Source: Proteiniphilum sp. (GTDB taxonomy: Bacteria; Bacteroidota; Bacteroidia; Bacteroidales; Dysgonomonadaceae). Taken from it: a stretch of DNA of 8,958 nucleotides. Location of the stretch: NCBI GenBank assembly GCA_012728465.1, contig JAAYFB010000157.1:1-8958 (forward strand). The letters run 5' to 3'. The stretch's first letter is position 1. Each line of letters starts with the position of its first letter. Both the position numbers and the translations under genes were made by a program. Below the pieces are notes generated by a model that worked only from the letters and a program-made list of their open reading frames with translations, searched no databases and had not been told where the DNA came from. Positions 5,931 through 8,958 of the stretch are shown piece by piece.

Positions 5931-8393
5931 TTATCTAAGCGTAGCTCCTAATTCCTTTTCCAAATTGTTCTGTATCTTCTTCATCACATTATCAATTTGT
6001 TTGTCTGTAAGGGTTTTTCCTTCGTCCTGAAGCATGAAGTTTACTGCATACGATTTTTTGCCTTCAGGCAAGTTTTTGCCTTCATAAACATCAAACAGTG
6101 TGACTTGCTTTAACAGCTTTCGCTCCGTTTTTTGTGCGATTTGCTCTATTTGCGAAAAGGCGATGCCTTTGTCAATTAGCAATGCTAAGTCACGTCGAAC
6201 TGCTGGAAACTTAGATATCTCCGAAAATTTAACTTTATTATTCGAGCTCTCTTTCATAAGTATATCCCAGTCCATTTCAGCGAAATACACATCGGTATCG
6301 ATATCAAAGTTTTTAAGAATCTTCTTTGATATTATTCCAAATGAACCTATAGTCTGTTTGTGAGTTTTGATAATCATTCCAGCAGAATATTGAGGGCTTT
6401 CTATTGTTTCAAATACTACTTGGCGTTTACTAATTCCGATACGCTTCAATATATTTTCCACAAATGCCTTAACTTCATAAACAGAACTATTTTCTGATGG
6501 AGTAGCCCAACTATTTGCGGTTTGTTTGCCGCAAATCCATAATCCAATTTTAGTGCTTTCGCTATACTCGTTAAGTATTTTGTCCTCACGTTTTTTGTTG
6601 GCATCATAGTAGTAACAGTTGCCAAACTCGTAAAGTCTAAGGTCGTTATGTCGTCTGTTTCTGTTGTATGCTATACTTTCTAGCCCTCCATACATAAGTG
6701 TTTGGCGCATAACACCCAAGTCGTTGCTCAATTGGTTGATAAGAGACACATTATTGGCAATTGGATAAACGTCATTTCCCTCGTAGTACGAACGACTTGT
6801 TAATGAGTTATTCATTATCTCGTAAAAACCACTCGCTGTTAGTTGCTCTGATATAAGCGATTGCAGCTTGTATTTTCGATCTGTAGGGGTTTGATATGAT
6901 AAGTTTGACTTAACTGAATCACTAAAGTCAATATTATTGTATCCGTATATTCTTAAAATCTCCTCAATAACATCCACATCACGCAACACATCCACTCTGT
7001 AGGTAGGAATACGTAGGGTGAGTTCTGAATCGCTTTCAGCTTCTATCTCTATCTCAAGACTAAGCAGAATGTTCTTGATAGTTTGTTTGTCAATTTCTTT
7101 GCCTATTAGTTTGTTAGTTTTGTCGTACGACAGAATAACTGTAGGACGCTCGATTGGGTCGGGGTAGAAGTCTCTAATATCTCCTTCTATTTCTCCTCCA
7201 GCTAACTCTTTAATAAGTAGTGCAGCACGTTTTAGTACATATACCGTATTGTTGGGATCTACTCCACGCTCAAATCTGAAAGATGAATCTGTGTTTAACC
7301 CATGGCGACGAGCCGCTTTGCGTACCCAAGTTGGATGAAAATAAGCCGACTCTAGAAATACATCAGTAGTGGCTTCCGTAACTCCTGAGTGCAAACCTCC
7401 AAATACACCAGCTATACACATTCCTCCATCAGAGTTACATATCATTAGGTCATTATCGTGAAGTTCACGTTCTATCTCGTCAAGCGTGGTAAATTTTGTT
7501 TTAGCTGATAGGGTCTTAACAATTACCTTATTGCCAGATATGTATTTAGCATCAAATGCATGCATAGGGTGTCCAGTTTCGTGGAGTACGAAGTTGGTGA
7601 TGTCAACAATATTATTAATGGGTCTTAATCCTATCAATAACAATTTGTTCTTTAACCAGTCGGGACTTTCTTTTACTGTGATTCCCTTTATTGTTAATCC
7701 AGAATATCTTGGGCAAGCCTCTTTGTTTTCTACAATTATGTCAATGCCCCCTTCTTTTTTATCTATAGCAAATTCATCTACCGATGGCTTTAATAGTTTA
7801 TACTCTTTACCACTTTGTTGTAGATATGCAGCCAAATCTCTAGCTACACCATAATGTGATGTTCCATCTACTCTGTTCGGAGTAATATCTATTTCAAATA
7901 CAAAATCACTTTTGATATTGTAATAATCTTTTGCAAGTGTACCCACTTTAGCATCCTTAGGCAAAACAATAATTCCATCACTCGCTGTTCCGATACCAAT
8001 CTCGTCTTCAGAGCAAATCATACCGTGTGACTCCTCACCTCTAATCTTAGAACGCTTGATTGTAACTTCATTATCCCCAAAGTATATTTTAGTACCTATT
8101 GTAGCAACTACTACTTTTTGTCCTTGTTCTACGTTTGGTGCTCCACACACTATGTTTAGAGGTTCGTCGCTATTTCCAATATTAACTGTTGTGAGTCTAA
8201 GATGATCGGAACTAGGATGCGGCGTGCATGTAAGCACCTCTCCGATAACTAATCCTTCTAGTCCACCACGAATGCTTTGAATTTCCTCTACACCACCTGC
8301 TTCTAAGCCTATTGATGTCAGTGCATCAGCCGTTTGTTGAGGTGTTAAATCGAATTGTATATACTCTTTGAGCCAGTTGTATGAAATGTTCAT
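5931..8393 (-). CDS. pheT: Phenylalanyl-tRNA synthetase beta subunit
   Basis: This 820-residue protein is the beta subunit of the cytosolic (alpha-beta)2 phenylalanyl-tRNA synthetase, which attaches phenylalanine to tRNA-Phe. Domains in order: MNISYNWLKEYI opening; EMAP/OB-fold tRNA-binding domain (about 43-150, with LTCTPHPSSDHL and VCGAPNV); B3/B4 editing domain (about 227-395, with NNIVDITNFVLHETGHPMHAFD at 260-281 and SFRFERGVDP at 371-380); B5 domain (about 417-488, with the acidic metal-binding RDVDVIEEILRIYGY); catalytic-like core (about 500-710, with LRLYEFGN); and the C-terminal ferredoxin-fold anticodon-binding domain (about 729-820, FPAVRRDLALLI, DVYEGKNLPEGKKSYAV). Nothing is missing, and the length is near E. 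coli PheT (795). The active site itself is in PheS, whose gene is not beside it here, as is usual in Bacteroidetes. An exact -7 element lies 48 bases upstream. yebC follows on the same strand. Confidence 0.97.
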   Translation of the reverse strand: MNISYNWLKEYIQFDLTPQQTADALTSIGLEAGGVEEIQSIRGGLEGLVIGEVLTCTPHPSSDHLRLTTVNIGNSDEPLNIVCGAPNVEQGQKVVVATIGTKIYFGDNEVTIKRSKIRGEESHGMICSEDEIGIGTASDGIIVLPKDAKVGTLAKDYYNIKSDFVFEIDITPNRVDGTSHYGVARDLAAYLQQSGKEYKLLKPSVDEFAIDKKEGGIDIIVENKEACPRYSGLTIKGITVKESPDWLKNKLLLIGLRPINNIVDITNFVLHETGHPMHAFDAKYISGNKVIVKTLSAKTKFTTLDEIERELHDNDLMICNSDGGMCIAGVFGGLHSGVTEATTDVFLESAYFHPTWVRKAARRHGLNTDSSFRFERGVDPNNTVYVLKRAALLIKELAGGEIEGDIRDFYPDPIERPTVILSYDKTNKLIGKEIDKQTIKNILLSLEIEIEAESDSELTLRIPTYRVDVLRDVDVIEEILRIYGYNNIDFSDSVKSNLSYQTPTDRKYKLQSLISEQLTASGFYEIMNNSLTSRSYYEGNDVYPIANNVSLINQLSNDLGVMRQTLMYGGLESIAYNRNRRHNDLRLYEFGNCYYYDANKKREDKILNEYSESTKIGLWICGKQTANSWATPSENSSVYEVKAFVENILKRIGISKRQVVFETIESPQYSAGMIIKTHKQTIGSFGIISKKILKNFDIDTDVYFAEMDWDILMKESSNNKVKFSEISKFPAVRRDLALLIDKGIAFSQIEQIAQKTERKLLKQVTLFDVYEGKNLPEGKKSYAVNFMLQDEGKTLTDKQIDNVMKKIQNNLEKELGATLR

Positions 8394-8440
8394 TGTTTAA
8401 TATTAATTTGATATTCTGAGAATACTTTACAGAAAGGGTT

Positions 8441-8448
8441 CAAAATTA
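8441..8448 (-). promoter_or_regulatory. -7 element upstream of pheT
   Basis: On the minus strand TAATTTTG matches TAnnTTTG exactly and ends 48 bases before the pheT ATG. No TTTG -33 box is seen at the expected distance. It lies downstream of the outer-membrane protein gene's stop codon, consistent with pheT-yebC starting its own transcript. Confidence 0.45.
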
Positions 8449-8508
8449 CAAAATAAATGTGTTACTTTTAAGAATTTTGTCTTTGAATAGACTTAATCTG
8501 TTGAAAAT

Positions 8509-8530
8509 TATGGTTTACAGACATACCATA
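8509..8530 (-). terminator. Possible weak terminator after the outer-membrane protein gene
   Basis: On the minus strand TATGGT and ACCATA form a 6-bp stem around a 10-base loop, 13 bases after the stop codon, followed by AATTTTC. The stem is short and AT-rich and the T run has only four bases, so termination would be inefficient if it occurs. Confidence 0.3.
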
Positions 8531-8543
8531 TTATATGTGTATG

Positions 8544-8958
8544 CTAAAATTTATATCCAATATGCATAAAATTATCCCATGCTACATACTTTACATTAGG
8601 CTTAACTTTGTATCTTGTATGTCTAATGTATCTGTTTCGTTCTAATCCAATGTATGTATTTGGAGTTATATCATATTCTGCGCCTAGGCTTAAGTAATAT
8701 AGTTGCGCCACACTCCGTTCGCCCTGTGTATCTAGATGACTAATTTCATATTGCGTAAACTCATCGAAGTTTAAGTCTTTATCGTAACCCTTCCATGAAT
8801 ATATATTGTAGTCTTCTGCTTTTATGCTTAGTTTCATTTTTTCGAAAAGATCTACTTCACCCATTGCTTTCAGGCTAAATCCACTACCTATGTTGTAGTC
8901 TCGTTTATCCAATCGGAAATAATCTGATTTACTCGCACCTAAAGCAATACCATTTACA
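8544..8958 (-). CDS. Partial outer-membrane beta-barrel protein (C-terminal 138 residues)
   Basis: The frame is open from the right window edge to a TAG at 8544-8546, so the N-terminus, including any signal peptide, lies outside. A TTG at 8910-8912 is inside the frame but is not a credible start, because coding character continues upstream (VNGIALGASKSDYFRL). The visible part alternates polar and hydrophobic residues in strands separated by short charged loops, for example FSLKAMGEVDLFEKMKLSIK, SVAQLYYLSLGAEYDI and TYIGLERNRYIRH. It ends NFMHIGYKF, with the terminal aromatic residue typical of a beta-barrel recognised by the BAM machinery. I infer an outer-membrane barrel with at least six strands visible. 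I do not recognise the specific family and assign no function. pheT follows 150 bp downstream on the same strand with its own promoter element. Confidence 0.6.
   Translation of the reverse strand, partial: VNGIALGASKSDYFRLDKRDYNIGSGFSLKAMGEVDLFEKMKLSIKAEDYNIYSWKGYDKDLNFDEFTQYEISHLDTQGERSVAQLYYLSLGAEYDITPNTYIGLERNRYIRHTRYKVKPNVKYVAWDNFMHIGYKF

Noticed and set aside
7486..7854. 122-codon plus-strand frame inside pheT
   Set aside because: It lies entirely opposite the conserved B3/B4 editing-domain codons of pheT and has no recognisable protein features.
8544..8912. Reading the last gene as a complete 122-residue protein starting at 8912
   Set aside because: The supposed start is a TTG, and the same frame stays open with similar beta-strand character to the window edge, so the gene is a 5'-truncated fragment.

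Overview
The window looks like a stretch of AT-rich Bacteroidales (Bacteroidetes) chromosome. The support is: the YebC start sequence (MGRAFEYRK...), which is the form I recall from Bacteroides relatives; exact copies of the Bacteroidetes -7 promoter element TAnnTTTG upstream of several genes; no consistent Shine-Dalgarno sites; and phenylalanyl-tRNA synthetase beta encoded without pheS beside it. The genus cannot be fixed from this sequence.

Layout, left to right. A 5' gene fragment on the minus strand (1-219) resembles the N-terminus of a GNAT acetyltransferase. It diverges from a plus-strand yqhD-like iron-family alcohol dehydrogenase / aldehyde reductase (317-1462), which has an exact -7 element ahead of it and a clear intrinsic terminator behind it. 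Next, also on the plus strand, is an exported, probably lipid-anchored, PQQ-type aldose sugar dehydrogenase of the YliI/Asd family (1630-2859). It runs tail to tail into a minus-strand TIGR01777/YfcH-type epimerase (2877-3809). Further along the minus strand is the membrane zinc metallopeptidase YugP (3951-4634), with its own terminator and a doubled -7 promoter element.

A 504-bp gene-free stretch (4635-5138) follows. It holds the yugP promoter region, a decaying 41-bp tandem repeat, and a strong terminator for the next transcription unit. That unit, read on the minus strand, is pheT (5931-8393) followed by yebC (5139-5852). Both act in translation: PheT charges tRNA-Phe with its PheS partner, and YebC-family proteins are annotated as transcriptional regulators but have more recently been tied to ribosome function. 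The window ends in the C-terminal part of a probable outer-membrane beta-barrel protein (8544 to beyond 8958, minus strand).

Most of the window is ordinary housekeeping and accessory metabolism. I found no CRISPR array, transposase, phage gene, tRNA or rRNA, and no convincing new multi-gene system. The points most worth a second look are the 41-bp repeat, terminator and leader hairpins whose G-U pairs reveal the transcribed strand, the paired promoter elements at yugP, and a PQQ-type enzyme in a group where PQQ supply is uncertain.
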